Shown: positions 49,963-60,913, numbered from the stretch's first letter. The stretch is 64,000 nt of DNA from Phaeodactylum tricornutum CCAP 1055/1 (GCF_000150955.2 NC_011684.1:186001-250000), one strand, 5' to 3'. Notes: generated from the letters alone by a model not told the origin. Numbers and translations are program-made.

Positions 49963-52064
49963 ATGTCGTCTCCAAAGGAAAACGACGTCGAAATAGGGGC
50001 CGGCACCGACTCAGGCAAGAACTTCTCCCGAAATGAAAGTACTCTTGACTCCCACGATGATCCCTTTGCCCCTAGAGAAGGCAAAACATTGACTTGGCGC
50101 AATGTGAACATGACTTTGGTATGTCGTGGCGTCGGAAAAGTGGGTTCGGATTGTTTACCTTTGACTGAATACGATGTATGAGTACACTCCGTTGATATAT
50201 ATCTCACACCGTCTGTCTCGCTTGTGTGATCCTTCCAGGCTGCGAACGGAGATGATCCTGAACGCAAACTTCTGGACAACGTTTGGGGGGAAGTTCCCCC
50301 GAAACAGACAACGGCTGTGATGGGTCCTTCTGGAGCTGGAAAGACATCATTACTCAATATCCTTGCTGGTCGCGCTCGCACTCATGGTCAAATTTCTATC
50401 GGAAAAGATATTCGTCTCAACAACTACAGTGTGGACCCCACAAAAATGAAGGTTCGTCAAATGATTGCATTTGTCGCTCAAGATGATAGCTTGCAGGAGA
50501 CAGCTACACCTCGCGAAGCAATTCGTTTTTCAGCCAAGCTAAGGCTGCCTCGAGCTACCACAGAATCTCAATTGGATAAGCTGACGATCCGAATGCTGAG
50601 TGAACTTGGTTTGACGGCTTGCGCCGATGCAATGATTGGAGGTAGACTACTAAAGGGTGTTTCAGGCGGTGAACGCAAGCGAACTTCGGTTGGTGTGGAA
50701 CTTGTGGTCAAGCCAGCGCTAGTCTTTCTGGACGAACCAACGAGTGGATTGGACTCATTCAGCGCGGTGCAGCTCTGTCAGGTCTTGAAGAAAGTAGCGA
50801 ATGCTGGAGCCAGCGTGCTGTTTACAATCCACCAGCCGTCATCTGTCATCTTCAGTTCCTTTGATCATTTGCTAGTGATGAACAAAGGCCGTCTCATGTA
50901 CACTGGGTCGGTCCAGGATGTTCCGTCCTATTTCGCGAATCGTGGTCATCCCAACCCGCCAAACTACAATCCTGCTGACTTCATTATGGATGTGGCGCAG
51001 TCAATTCCCGTGGAGCAGCTCACTAGAGAGGGCTTTTTTCCTGCTGATGAACGCAAAATGGCTGATCCGTTTGAACCAGAAGAAGGACAGGATGCGCTCG
51101 GGATAACTGTGACCCGACACACATATCGAGGTGTGGACATGTACGACGGTTCACCACCAGGGCTTCTGACTGAGATCAGACTGCTTTTCCAGAGGGAGGT
51201 AAACAATCTCAAACGTGATACATCAGCTCTGAAAGCGCGCTTTAGCCTTAGTCTCGTTGTTGGGCTAATTGTGGGAGTGATCTTTTGGAAGGTTGGCGAG
51301 ACGGATAGTTCCGTTTCTACAAACCTGCAATCTCACTTCGGTGCAGTCATTCTTGTTTCTTTAATGAGCATGTTCGAAACCGCACAGCCCGCATTATTCG
51401 CATTTCCTGCCGAGCGCCCTGTCTTTCTCCGTGAATACAGCACGAATCACTATTCGGCAGCTTCTTACTTTCTGTCTCGTCTGACTGTTGAGGCTTTTAT
51501 TACCGGTCTGCAGGCTATGTTTATCGTGAGTATCCTTTGTTGGTAGATTTTATTGGAGATTCCGTATTGGCTCATCAAATCTCACTACTTTTTCTTCCGG
51601 AGCAGTGTATTATCACATACTTCATGATTGACTTCCAATTGAACTTTGGTATGCTTTTTGCCGTTCTATACGTATTGGCCATGGCCAGCACGGCACTGGC
51701 TGTTCTTTTGGGATGTTCTGTGGAAGACCCGAAAGTAGCACAGGAAATGCTTTCCATCATCTTTGTTCCTCAGATGCTATTTTCCGGATTCTTTGTGACC
51801 ATCGAACTCATTCCAGCTTGGTTGCGTTGGCTCCGGTACATTTTCCCGTTGACATACGCTATCCGTATTATCTTGGTGGAAGAATTTTATCAGTGCAATG
51901 TTGACGATCCTGTCGCCAATGATGCTTGCAACACTATAGTTGACAGTGTTGGCGGTGATCCAGACGAAACGTGGTGGAATTGGCTTGTTCTGCTAGGTCT
52001 CTTTGTTTTCTTTCGACTGCTCGCGCTCTTCGTATTGCGGCGCAAAGCGACCAAGTTCTTTTGA
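49963..52064 (+). CDS. ABCG-family half-transporter (WHITE type)
   Basis: 633 residues in three exons: 49963-50118, 50239-51525 and 51606-52064, with introns of 120 and 80 bp (GTATGT and GTGAGT donors). The nucleotide-binding domain comes first, as in all ABCG proteins: Walker A GPSGAGKTS near residue 80, VAQDDSLQETATPREA (Q-loop region), signature VSGGERKR, Walker B LVFLDEPTSGLD, and the switch His in FTIHQPSS. The membrane domain follows, with about six segments from FSLSLVVGLIVGVIFWKV to the end (VLLGLFVFFRLLALFVL); it includes LFSGFFVTIELIPAWLRWLRYIFPLTYA. Being half-size, it must dimerise. Substrates may be lipids or sterols. The second acceptor is a tandem GAGCAG. Confidence 0.93.
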
Positions 52065-52149
52065 ACATATTACGGGGAGGTAGAAACGGTATTCCAAACT
52101 CAGCATAGGCGAGAATGATTCCGTAGCTAGCATTCTCAAGTATTAAACA

Positions 52150-54015
52150 TTATCGTAGTAAATCATTGGGGTCATTTCCCGTCATTGTCTTGTACATCCA
52201 AGTTGAAAGTTTGGCGTGCGAGGCCTTCTGCGAGAAGCAATTTTTACAGAGAACCCTTTTCTGCTCTTCCGAAAGTGCGGGATTCTGGTACGCAATCCAT
52301 AACGATCGAGCAGTCGGATAGTGCTGCGTAAATTCACGAGCCACCGTAAGGCTTATTCGTGGGATTTGTTGTAACTGTCGAAACCAGCAATCCTCAGCTC
52401 GTTCTTGGAGGGTGGAATTCTCGTCCACTCGTGGTTTGAGCTTGCGAACACAATCAAGCTCCGTTACGTGCTTCTGATACGGCTTTTCCGACAAGAGGCG
52501 AGTCATCTTGCTCAACTCGTGTACAGTCTGTTCTGACGATGAACAATGAATGCACTCTACTTGAAAGTCAATCATCATCCAGATTAGCGCGTCATGCAAT
52601 TCTTCGGCCGTTGGTGGTTGCGGTGAAGAGCTCACTCGACGCCCACGGCTTTCTCGCTTGTATTTAACCCACAAGCGGTCCAGCGTTTCTCTGACCTTGT
52701 ACAATAGAATAATAATTCGCGGGGTGCCTTTTTGTTGATGGCTCCAAGCTCCTTTCCAGCCAGCCTGTATTCCTTTCAACCAGTTCTCAAGTTCGGGATA
52801 ATCGTCATCTTCGCTGTTGTCTCGATGCAACAGCTTCAAGAAAATGTCAGGTTCAACAATAACACATAGGAGTGGGATATGGTGATAGCCTGCGTGATTC
52901 CCTTTGCGAAGTTGCTGCCAAGCGTCAGTAGCACCGCCTAGTAAGTAATCTTTGCGAATCCATTGGACAGTGGGACAACCAAGCAAGGTGGCGTACTCAT
53001 GCCAAATGTAGGGGTGATCATCCGATGCCACTAAGCCGTCAGTGATCGCTTCCTTCCAGACAGGTTGCTGGACCCAATCTTGCTCAATCAAAACAGCAAT
53101 TTCTTTGTGGCAAAATTTACCGCGTGCTTGATCCGATGCTTGACGCTGTTTCTGTTTGCGAGCTTTTTCTAGAGCTACCGAAGTTTGCTTTACCACTTTG
53201 AGCCGTTGACGTTCAGCCGCCTTCAATTGTTGACACCGGGCTTTCTCTTCTCGAGAACGCTCCCTTTCAATCTCCTTCTGGCGCTTACTGATCTCTTGGA
53301 CGCGCTTCGTTTCGACCGCCGGACGTTCTTTACGCTTGGAGACGTTAGTGGATTTGCGCGCTGGTGGAGATGGGGACGCTGACCCGGAACAGTCGATATC
53401 CTGTGAGCACTGTGGACGGGAGCGCTCCGACGATGCAGCTAATCGTAATTTTAAAGCTTTTATAGAGTCATCCGAGTCAGACGAATCGTCTGAATTTAAT
53501 AAGATGGACGTAGCAACCGGAGCGTTTTTTGGAGCTGTGTGTTTCTGCTGCTTTAACTCGGTTCGTGGAGGTGCTGTATTTGTTGGAGACGGACTGTGGC
53601 CTACCGTTGCGACTTCAAGAGCACCGTTAGTACCTTGTGGCAAAGTAACGGGTTTCTTAGCAGATGGTGCCTCCTCAAATTCTATTTGGTGCTTGCGTTG
53701 CAGTCGTGCCACGAGGGATAGTTCCATGTTGGCGGCATCGTCATCGCAGCAGTCGGATTCATCGTCGTGCAATACGATCGCATCTCGAGGCTTGTCCCCG
53801 GTAGCGGACAGCCGCGGAAAGGTCGATGTATCTTGCAGGTTGGACTTGAGTGCACGCTTAGCTGGCGGCAGAACCACCAGGGCTTGCTCACCATCCGTAC
53901 TAATGGAGTCATCATCTGGCTGGAGTACGGGTTGTCGACGATTCCTTTCGACGATAAGCGTTTCTTGTGAGGCCCGTAAGGCAAGATTTAAATCTTCGTC
54001 GTCGCTACTCCACAT
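52150..54015 (-). CDS. EME1: EME1-type subunit of the MUS81 structure-specific nuclease
   Basis: The non-catalytic partner of MUS81, which cuts branched DNA at stalled forks and in crossovers. 621 residues, no intron. Residues 1-20 contain DEDLNLALRASQETL, fitting a ubiquitin-interacting motif. An acidic/Ser-rich disordered region and a charged coiled coil (SKRQKEIERERSREEKARC) follow. The degenerate nuclease-like domain runs from about 295: KEIAVLIEQ, then RIIILLYKVRETLDRLWVKYKR, MIDFQVECIHCSSSEQTVHELSKMT, and RLLSEKPYQKH. The helix-hairpin-helix part WFRQLQQIPRISLTVAREFTQHYPTARSLW is the tandem HhH of the family. The catalytic ERKxxxD motif is absent, as expected for EME1. Its stop is 85 bp from the ABCG stop. 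Confidence 0.85.
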   Translation of the reverse strand: MWSSDDEDLNLALRASQETLIVERNRRQPVLQPDDDSISTDGEQALVVLPPAKRALKSNLQDTSTFPRLSATGDKPRDAIVLHDDESDCCDDDAANMELSLVARLQRKHQIEFEEAPSAKKPVTLPQGTNGALEVATVGHSPSPTNTAPPRTELKQQKHTAPKNAPVATSILLNSDDSSDSDDSIKALKLRLAASSERSRPQCSQDIDCSGSASPSPPARKSTNVSKRKERPAVETKRVQEISKRQKEIERERSREEKARCQQLKAAERQRLKVVKQTSVALEKARKQKQRQASDQARGKFCHKEIAVLIEQDWVQQPVWKEAITDGLVASDDHPYIWHEYATLLGCPTVQWIRKDYLLGGATDAWQQLRKGNHAGYHHIPLLCVIVEPDIFLKLLHRDNSEDDDYPELENWLKGIQAGWKGAWSHQQKGTPRIIILLYKVRETLDRLWVKYKRESRGRRVSSSPQPPTAEELHDALIWMMIDFQVECIHCSSSEQTVHELSKMTRLLSEKPYQKHVTELDCVRKLKPRVDENSTLQERAEDCWFRQLQQIPRISLTVAREFTQHYPTARSLWIAYQNPALSEEQKRVLCKNCFSQKASHAKLSTWMYKTMTGNDPNDLLR

Positions 54016-54273
54016 GAAACCTATTTCTCGGGCAAGTAATGGACGGAGAGAACAGAAGCGGTCGATAGCTTTCTATAGAGCTCATTGTCAATACGCGCCA
54101 TTGTCTAGGATGGCCAAATTCTCTGTCTTTGGTAAAAACGATAGACACACAATACGATTCGTGTGATTCACGAATAAATCGTCAGGTCGACGATCCGTTT
54201 TGACTGTGAATACCGGTAGTCAGAGGGACCGAAGCACAAGCGACTTATTTTGACTTTCACAGTCAGACAGACC
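54016..54273. promoter_or_regulatory. Short divergent promoter of EME1 and the YiiX-like gene
   Basis: A 258-bp spacer between two divergent start codons. No clear motif was seen. The YiiX-like frame is open to 54250, with the first ATG at 54274. Confidence 0.4.
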
Positions 54274-55373
54274 ATGGAGATAAAGAGGCTCCAAACAAAT
54301 GGAAGAAAAATCACTGACGTTGGCTCTTACAAAATTCTGGCCACCATGACTCCTTCCGACGCTGCGAAAGCGGCGGCGTCTCACATTCGTCGCAAAGTGT
54401 TAACCCAAATGGCTAGCGGCATAGGGGTCGTTAGCGTCCCCGTGGCCGTTTGGTGGTACCTGACGTACCACGAACGCCAGGCAAAACTGGAAGACGTACG
54501 CACACGGGTGAGAGTTCCAAACGTTCAAGATACGGACGACTTGCTGGTGGAAAAGTGTCAGGCGGGGGACGTGATTCTGTTCGATCGGCGATGCGAAAAA
54601 GTGGCGGCGGGACCGTGGGCAGCAATCTCCTGTCTCGCATCACGAACTTTTCTCTGCGACGACAAGAAACTCTCTTCGCGGACCGTGGCGGAAGGGAAGT
54701 TTGACCACATCGGTAAGAGCAGTGTATCGAAATATCGCTAGAACGGTACTCTCTTGGTGATTCGTAGCTGATGCGTGTTTACCGATTAACGTTTGGAGCA
54801 GGTTTGGTAGTTCCTGGTTACATAAAGTCGCGTCACGACGCCTTGGACGCATCCAATCTGTTGCTGCTCGAACCTACGCCCTCAGGAATCGTCGCTCGCG
54901 ATTTGAAAACTCGTCTGGAAGTATCTTCGTCGCGATCCGTCGTCCTGCTCCAATTGTGCAGCCCAGGTGAAAAGCGCAATGTAGAGGAAGACTACGAACA
55001 GTCGATACCAGTGGTGCGCGCCAGAAAGCATGTCGAAACCGAACTACGGAAATTCCGTGATCGCTGGATTGAGCTGGGTAAAGACAGAAACTATAAATAC
55101 ATGCATTCGACGCTTGGCTTGGGAGGTGCTCTTGTTTACGGCATGGGTATGCAAGATATGTTGAGTGGTCCCGTCTCGCCCAGCGCCTATCTTGTACTGA
55201 TTGGTCTCCAACAAGCAGCGGCGGCGCAAAACATTAATGATCGGGAGAATCGTGCAATCAAGGTCGAAGACTTTTTGCGCGACCATCGATTTGAGGAAAG
55301 ACACGCAGTGAGACTGCGTCCGGGATGGCGTTTCTTGGCACCGATTCCCCTTCGCGAGACTTCAAGATCGTAA
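54274..55373 (+). CDS. Permuted NlpC/P60-like (YiiX/DUF830-type) membrane-anchored protein
   Basis: 336 residues in two exons, 54274-54712 and 54802-55373, with an 89-bp intron (GTAAGA...GGAGCAG, phase 1). A hydrophobic segment (GIGVVSVPVAVWWYLTY, about residues 50-66) is followed by a soluble domain. The start of the domain, CQAGDVILFDRRC, and the spliced KFDHIGLVVPGY recall permuted NlpC/P60 papain-like folds, where the His of DHIG is catalytic. The expected Cys in the later helix (CSELV in relatives) appears as SPSAYLVLIGLQQ, so the protein may be catalytically dead. An ATG at 54346 is an alternative start. The role is unknown, and the family link is moderate. Confidence 0.6.
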
Positions 55374-55833
55374 GCCTACTTTCTTCATCAGCAGATCAAG
55401 TTTCTCAAGCACACTATTTGATTGCAACGCACGCTCAAATATATGGATAGACGCCAATGCGATTTCACGAGTGGATGTATTGCTAGACTATTCTACTGTG
55501 ATAGTGGTAGCTTGTCTTGATACTTGTACCTCTCTTGAATGTTTGTTCTGTCAGGATCCTGTTACAGTTAACTGTTAACAAATTCATATTGAAAGAAATT
55601 CAAAATTCCAAAACTCCCCTAGCAGTCGGCGGCAAGACGCTGACAATTGACCCGCTCTCCCAAAGCCGCCTTCATTAATTAGTGTGAATGAAATCGTTTG
55701 CCTGTTGGAAAGCGAGCGTTGAGATTTCAGCAGCACAAATCAAATCGGCCTCTTCATCAAGTGAATAGGACGAATGAAAGCAGCCGGAACGACTAGAGAT
55801 CTAAATCTTTGAAACGAGAAAAGAATAGTCAGC
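55374..55833. other. Intergenic, promoter of the SAP-domain gene
   Basis: A 460-bp spacer between two plus-strand genes. No gene or repeat was recognised. Confidence 0.45.
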
Positions 55834-56617
55834 ATGGGTGAAATCGATATTAAAAAGATGAAAGGTAGGTACCGGCATTGCTTTTTCATTTGCGAGAATC
55901 GGATAGTTTTGGTCGAACCCACATGTACGCATTTGCGGATTGCAGTCCTCGATTTTTCAACCTGTGACACATATTGACTCACAAAACAGCACTGTACGTT
56001 GCACAGTTGCGGAATTAAGGACAGAGTTGGAAAGACGCGGTCTTCCCGTGTCGGGGAACAAACCAGATCTTATCAATCGTTTACAGGCGAGGTTGGACGA
56101 GGAGGAATTCGGTTTGATTGATGCGCCCGCTACCACCATCAACACTACCATGACGAATTTAAACGAGACGGGAGAAGCAACGGGCGACAACCCCAGCGAT
56201 TCAGCGACCGAGCGAGAAAAGAAGGGGCTTGTGCCAACAAAAACCGAAGAAATGGGGGAAGAATCCAAAACAGACAAATTCATCAGCGAGGCTCACGATG
56301 CAAACAACGTGAAAGTGTCGGCGCAGCCCACTTTTGACGAAATTAAGCGTCGCCGCGCGAATCGTTTCGATATACCGGTCGTCGAAACGAAAGTTCAGTC
56401 GCCGCAGAAGCGTGGCCGTGACAAAAAGAAAAGTGCAAATCTACCCATTCTACAAAAGGGCAGCAAGCGCGCCAGGCAGCAAGCAAGTGAAAAAGATGAT
56501 GTACTGTTGCCGAAAGAAGAAATCGAAAAGCGACTGAAACGGGCAGAAAAGTATGGGACTGGCAACGAAGAAAACATTCTTAAATTGAAGGCTATGCTTC
56601 GCAAGTATAGATTTTGA
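55834..56617 (+). CDS. SAP-domain mRNP protein, Tho1/SARNP (CIP29)-like
   Basis: 213 residues in two exons: 55834-55864 (MGEIDIKKMK) and 56007-56617, with a 142-bp intron (GTAGGT...TTGCACAG, phase 1). The splice directly forms the SAP helix-loop-helix MKVAELRTELERRGLPVSG, continuing NKPDLINRLQARL, which binds nucleic acid. A polar linker rich in Thr/Asn/Glu follows, then basic segments (RRRANRFDIP, KRGRDKKKS). The C-terminal KRLKRAEKYGTGNEENILK helix resembles the UAP56-binding repeats of Tho1/SARNP. Such proteins package mRNA for export with the TREX complex. An alternative acceptor at 55989 is out of frame with the SAP helix. Confidence 0.82.
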
Positions 56618-56980
56618 CTGGAGCTAGGGAACACCTTCAGATTGTACAACCTTGGCTTCGGTCTCGAAATTAAGTTGTAGAATCTACCCTGATCAGGAAA
56701 TGGTAAATAAAATATCTTCGAAGTTTCACAGTTTCAAAGTGTCTTTGCTCCGATACCAGCCAGGACTTGTCATTCAACATTTGAGTCAAAGCCATTTCCT
56801 TTTTGGAAGTCTCAAAAATAGACCGAGGGTACTCTGTATCGAGATAAAACCAGAGGATTCGATCCGTTGAAGCTAAATCTGGAAGTTTTTTAGGTGAAAG
56901 CAGGCGAAAAGGAAAAAAAGCATAGCAGGATGCTTCTAAGCCTCGGATATCTTTCCAGTGGCTATAAGAGACTGAGACTC
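56618..56980. other. Convergent intergenic region
   Basis: Lies between the SAP gene stop (plus) and the disordered-protein stop (minus). No gene, RNA or clear repeat was recognised. Confidence 0.45.
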
Positions 56981-58630
56981 TCACTTCGGAGTCTGGGCCC
57001 GTCGGTTTACCGACTTCTTAAACTTTAAATCATGCTCCGACTGGCATTTGTTTCTCATTGTAGGTCTATGATCCAAGCTTAAGGCAGCAACGGATAGGGC
57101 TTCAAGAAGACCTTTTTCAGATTGGTACTTTTTGCGGAGAAGTGGCCGAGAGGAACGTCCGTCACATCTTGACGGAGTCTTAGACCGATGCTGATCATGC
57201 GTGCGTACGAACGCACGCTCCGCTTTACTTTTACCTGGCTCCCTACACACCACTCGGGTTTCACACAAGTTTTGTTCTCCTGCGTGCTGTTCAAGTGGCG
57301 CATTGGGAAGCCCGGCGCAAATTTTGTGTGGAGCCTTGCCGTGCGCCTGGATGTCAGGAGGCTTGCAAATAGATTCATCTGCCGCATAAGAAGAACACCC
57401 TTTCAACACGATCTCGTCGTGCTTTTTCGGCGAATAGGAAAGATGTGACTTTGATTTCTTCGACGTAGGATGATGAGTCTCGTTTCTATCAAATGTGGCG
57501 TTGCTTCTGACTCCAAGGTTAGTCACCTGAACCATTCTTGCATGTCGGCTGTGGCTATCCGGTTGATGACGAGAAGCAGCGGTTGCGCAGACCATTGACT
57601 GCCTAGTGGAAAGGGACCGCTGTTTCATCGACGTCACAGCCAATTTCGAAGGACGACGAGCGCGAATGGGGTTGTCTGGGACTGCAAGTATTTCCGGTTT
57701 GGAATATTGCCCACTCTTGTTGCTCCGTCGAGGGCGCGATGTCAAATCTTTAGATTTCGTTGACGAAGACGTCTCGCCCACGAGAAATGAGCTTGTTTGG
57801 GTACCAGCCGTCGAAATAATTTCACTCACAAAGCGACGCTCGGACTTCTGAGCACGTACTTTTCTCAGTTTTGCTTGCTTGATTTCAACTGAGCTCTCCG
57901 ATTTGTGTATTTTTTTCAATTGCGGACGCTTTATTACCTTGGTAGCGGTCGAAGATCTGCAGGGTAAAGATGGAACTTGATCCCGGATTTCTGGGGCTAA
58001 AAGATCATTCGACGAGGATGCTCGAATATATTTTTTGAGCTGACCGCTGTTTTGAGCTTTCGCCGCGTGTTGCGATCTTCTTATTTTCCCTTCTGGATTC
58101 AACGATTTGACTTCTGTTTTAGTGAGAAAAAGAGAAGTCCATAGCGATCGTGAGGAGATAGATCCATTCGGAGCAGACAGAATAGACAATAGTGGCTGAG
58201 AAAGAGAACTTTGAGTAGGGCAGAGCACATGACTCGAGTTGAATGAGTCATCGCGAACGGTGGAGGAAGATTCGAATTTCTTGACATCGAGATTTGGATA
58301 CAAGTTCGATGTATGCGATGAGTCAATGGCAATTAGTTTTCGCAACACGGTACGGCACGGTGGATCCGCATGCTGTATCCCGTTAAAGTCCATCTCGGGA
58401 GGCTCTGAATCAATGGAATTCGCTTCATCAAACGTAATAGAGGAGTCCGATTGTGCAATGATACTCGGTTTAGTATTTTGACGTCTTTCCTTGAAAGTGT
58501 GTCCAGATTCGGCGATATCGTACTCATCAAATCCGAAAGGTTTTTCTTCGTTTCTCTCACTGCTAACAGTAAGGCTATCATTCATGTACCAAGAGGGTTC
58601 GCCCATACTCACGGCTACCACCACATCCAT
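56981..58630 (-). CDS. Unrecognised Ser/Lys-rich disordered protein
   Basis: 549 residues, ATG at 58630, no intron. It is almost wholly polar with no predicted membrane segment. A short motif recurs: LKKIHKSESSVE near residue 238, LRKKYQSEKGLLEA near 500, and MRNKCQSEHDLKF near 525. All share basic residues, then SE and a hydrophobic residue, so it may be a repeated docking or phosphorylation site. Several RR/KK clusters could serve as nuclear signals. I recognise no domain or family. The long clean frame and its ATG make it a likely gene, but fast evolution would hide relatives. Confidence 0.6.
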   Translation of the reverse strand: MDVVVAVSMGEPSWYMNDSLTVSSERNEEKPFGFDEYDIAESGHTFKERRQNTKPSIIAQSDSSITFDEANSIDSEPPEMDFNGIQHADPPCRTVLRKLIAIDSSHTSNLYPNLDVKKFESSSTVRDDSFNSSHVLCPTQSSLSQPLLSILSAPNGSISSRSLWTSLFLTKTEVKSLNPEGKIRRSQHAAKAQNSGQLKKYIRASSSNDLLAPEIRDQVPSLPCRSSTATKVIKRPQLKKIHKSESSVEIKQAKLRKVRAQKSERRFVSEIISTAGTQTSSFLVGETSSSTKSKDLTSRPRRSNKSGQYSKPEILAVPDNPIRARRPSKLAVTSMKQRSLSTRQSMVCATAASRHQPDSHSRHARMVQVTNLGVRSNATFDRNETHHPTSKKSKSHLSYSPKKHDEIVLKGCSSYAADESICKPPDIQAHGKAPHKICAGLPNAPLEQHAGEQNLCETRVVCREPGKSKAERAFVRTHDQHRSKTPSRCDGRSSRPLLRKKYQSEKGLLEALSVAALSLDHRPTMRNKCQSEHDLKFKKSVNRRAQTPK

Positions 58631-59698
58631 CTTATTTTGCTGTTCACTATGAATTCCGCGGAAATTTTCTCGTTCTTCAAATTATAGGGAGCCAAAAATT
58701 GGATTCACTTTGGATGCAAGATTCTACGAATTCAGACCCAAAGAGAGACAGGATGATCAATATTTACACGTACAGTCCTAGTATGAATCGACATATTTCC
58801 TACGATGAGACGAGCCAAAGATGCGCATTCTGGAGTCTTATGCTGAAATCAAGGAACAGCAAAATGACCAAGAGTTATCGACTACATATTGGCTCGAAGA
58901 CTCTATCATTCCATTGTGACTGCCTGTGAGTTCCTGGTAATGTCGGAGACAAATAATTGAACTTCATCTTATAAACATTTGGTTTCATTTATTGGATAGA
59001 TTCGATGTATTCCATAAGGCGAGTAAACATGTCGCGTCTGCGTCGATTTATGAAATGGAAGGTTCATGTCAATTTGCAGTCGAGAACGACACGTGAATCA
59101 CTTATGCAAATCGTTTACTGGGCCTTTCTGAAAGACGTGACTGTAAATTCTACATTTTTAATTAGAAATACATGTCCGTAGAAATATGTCGTATTGCATC
59201 AACATTTCGTCACGGAAGTCGAGACAATTTTTATCTTTTTTTGATCCGAAAAACGGCTTCTGATATTTTCATTTAAAACAGTGGCGGATGAGATACTACT
59301 TACTTCTATATCTGCAGGTTTACAATCACTCACAAATTGAGTTTCCAGCTCGATAACATAAGAGACACACATGAAAATCTTAATATCAAATCTTGATCCT
59401 GGGGTTGGGCCGCGTGCATGAGCGACAGGAGTGTTGATAGGTAATGTTGTAAGGAAGGGTTTCGAGTGTCCATACCCTTTCTCACATTCGTGTGACATGG
59501 GATTTGGCTTATATGCCTGGGTATCTTTTCGACACACATACAAAAACGGCGTGTTGTGGAAGAGAAGAGCAACTTACAGTTGACTGTGAAAGTTAACTCT
59601 GTCTGCTGAGTAAAGGGAAGGCCGCTCATTCACCACCTTGAAAGAGGAAACTATCAGACAGGAGACTTTCTGTTTTCTAAATCCATCAATTGAAGAAA
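58631..59698. other. Divergent promoter region, about 1.07 kb
   Basis: Between two genes of unknown function. It is AT-rich, and small open frames on both strands carry no domain. No RNA gene or repeat was recognised. Confidence 0.45.
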
Positions 59699-60913
59699 AT
59701 GAAAAGTGCCAGACCGATTCAATGCCGTGCCTCGAACGATCCCGTAAGTGACGCAATCTCCAGGCAACATATCCAAGTCGAATCCATTCCATGGGCTGGG
59801 ATCATCCGCTGCGAAAGCGTTGTCGTAGATTTAGACAGTAGCAGTATGCTGGAGGAAGTCGGTCTTATCACTAGGGGTTTGCTCAACAAAAAAGCTGTTG
59901 CAGGATGGGACATGTATTCTACTTCCTGGATCGGTGGTAACCCCTACAGAGGACTAAAATTCCACGTTTATCAAAACGCTACGGAAGACGCTACTGCGGG
60001 TCCTACGATTTGGACGTACGCCTGTGTGTATAAAAGCGCAGCAATAAAGAAGCTTCAGGCACAGCGCTTTTTGGAAAAGTTAATGATCGCTACCGAACAT
60101 TTTCGCAATAATCCTTCTCTTTTAGAAGAAGTAAAACAGGACGTCTTGGAATCAGTTCTTCATCTTCAGATACGCGAGGCTGTAGCGATTGCGCTTCCGT
60201 TGGAACCGTCGCTAGAACTCTCACGAGAGATTACTACACAAAACCGTGCTGTTATGCAACTGAATGCCGAGGCAGAAAAGGTGGCTTTGTTGTCAGAGAA
60301 GGGTGCCATTTCGTCAGTTACAGATGGCGTTCCTTCAAGCACCATTCAGACTGACCGTGAAAGATCAAAGTGGAGCAAGGCAATGAATTCCCCGACTAGC
60401 GTGACACGAGGATTTAGAAACCTGTGGAGAGATCCGCAATGTCCGATACAAACCCAGAATCTGATCGAGAATGCTAGCGAAGCTTCCAAAGTTCATTCAA
60501 GCGGTGTGAGGGAATGGGACGGCCTTGAGACCCCTTCTATGTTTCCTACTCGAGACCCACGTAATTTTGAGTGGCCCGAGACGTTGATATTAGAAGATGA
60601 GGATGATGATGACTTGGTGTTGGTGTCGGAGTCTCTCTTGAATACGCTTGTGTCAGACGACAAAAATGCCAAATCGGACGTAACAACCGAAACAACAGTT
60701 ACATGCAAAGAGTCCCTGCTGGAGGATTTGTTAGAAACGACCAACGAACGCGTGGACATTGTTGATGAAGTGAGAGCGAGTTTGGAAGCTCATTTTGACG
60801 ATAATGCTTCTGCCCTCACTGAGTCCCCTTCCACTGATGCAGGAGACGAACCTTGCTTTCCGTGCTCGTTTTTCCTTGGACACACAAAAAGTCCCGTAGT
60901 GGAATTTAATTAA
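59699..60913 (+). CDS. Unrecognised protein with a longin-like N-terminal domain
   Basis: 404 residues from the ATG at 59699. Residues about 25-150 form an ordered block: WAGIIRCESVVVDLDSSS, KAVAGWDMYSTSWIGGNPYRGLKFHVYQ and TIWTYACVYKSAAIKKLQAQRFLEKL. The strand and helix order resembles longin or profilin-like folds of trafficking proteins, but the match is weak and by eye. The C-terminal two thirds is polar with acidic clusters (LILEDEDDDDLVLVSES, LLEDLLETTNE) that could bind adaptors. No membrane segment or enzyme motif is present. It converges with the carrier gene at 61037. Confidence 0.6.
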   Translation: MKSARPIQCRASNDPVSDAISRQHIQVESIPWAGIIRCESVVVDLDSSSMLEEVGLITRGLLNKKAVAGWDMYSTSWIGGNPYRGLKFHVYQNATEDATAGPTIWTYACVYKSAAIKKLQAQRFLEKLMIATEHFRNNPSLLEEVKQDVLESVLHLQIREAVAIALPLEPSLELSREITTQNRAVMQLNAEAEKVALLSEKGAISSVTDGVPSSTIQTDRERSKWSKAMNSPTSVTRGFRNLWRDPQCPIQTQNLIENASEASKVHSSGVREWDGLETPSMFPTRDPRNFEWPETLILEDEDDDDLVLVSESLLNTLVSDDKNAKSDVTTETTVTCKESLLEDLLETTNERVDIVDEVRASLEAHFDDNASALTESPSTDAGDEPCFPCSFFLGHTKSPVVEFN

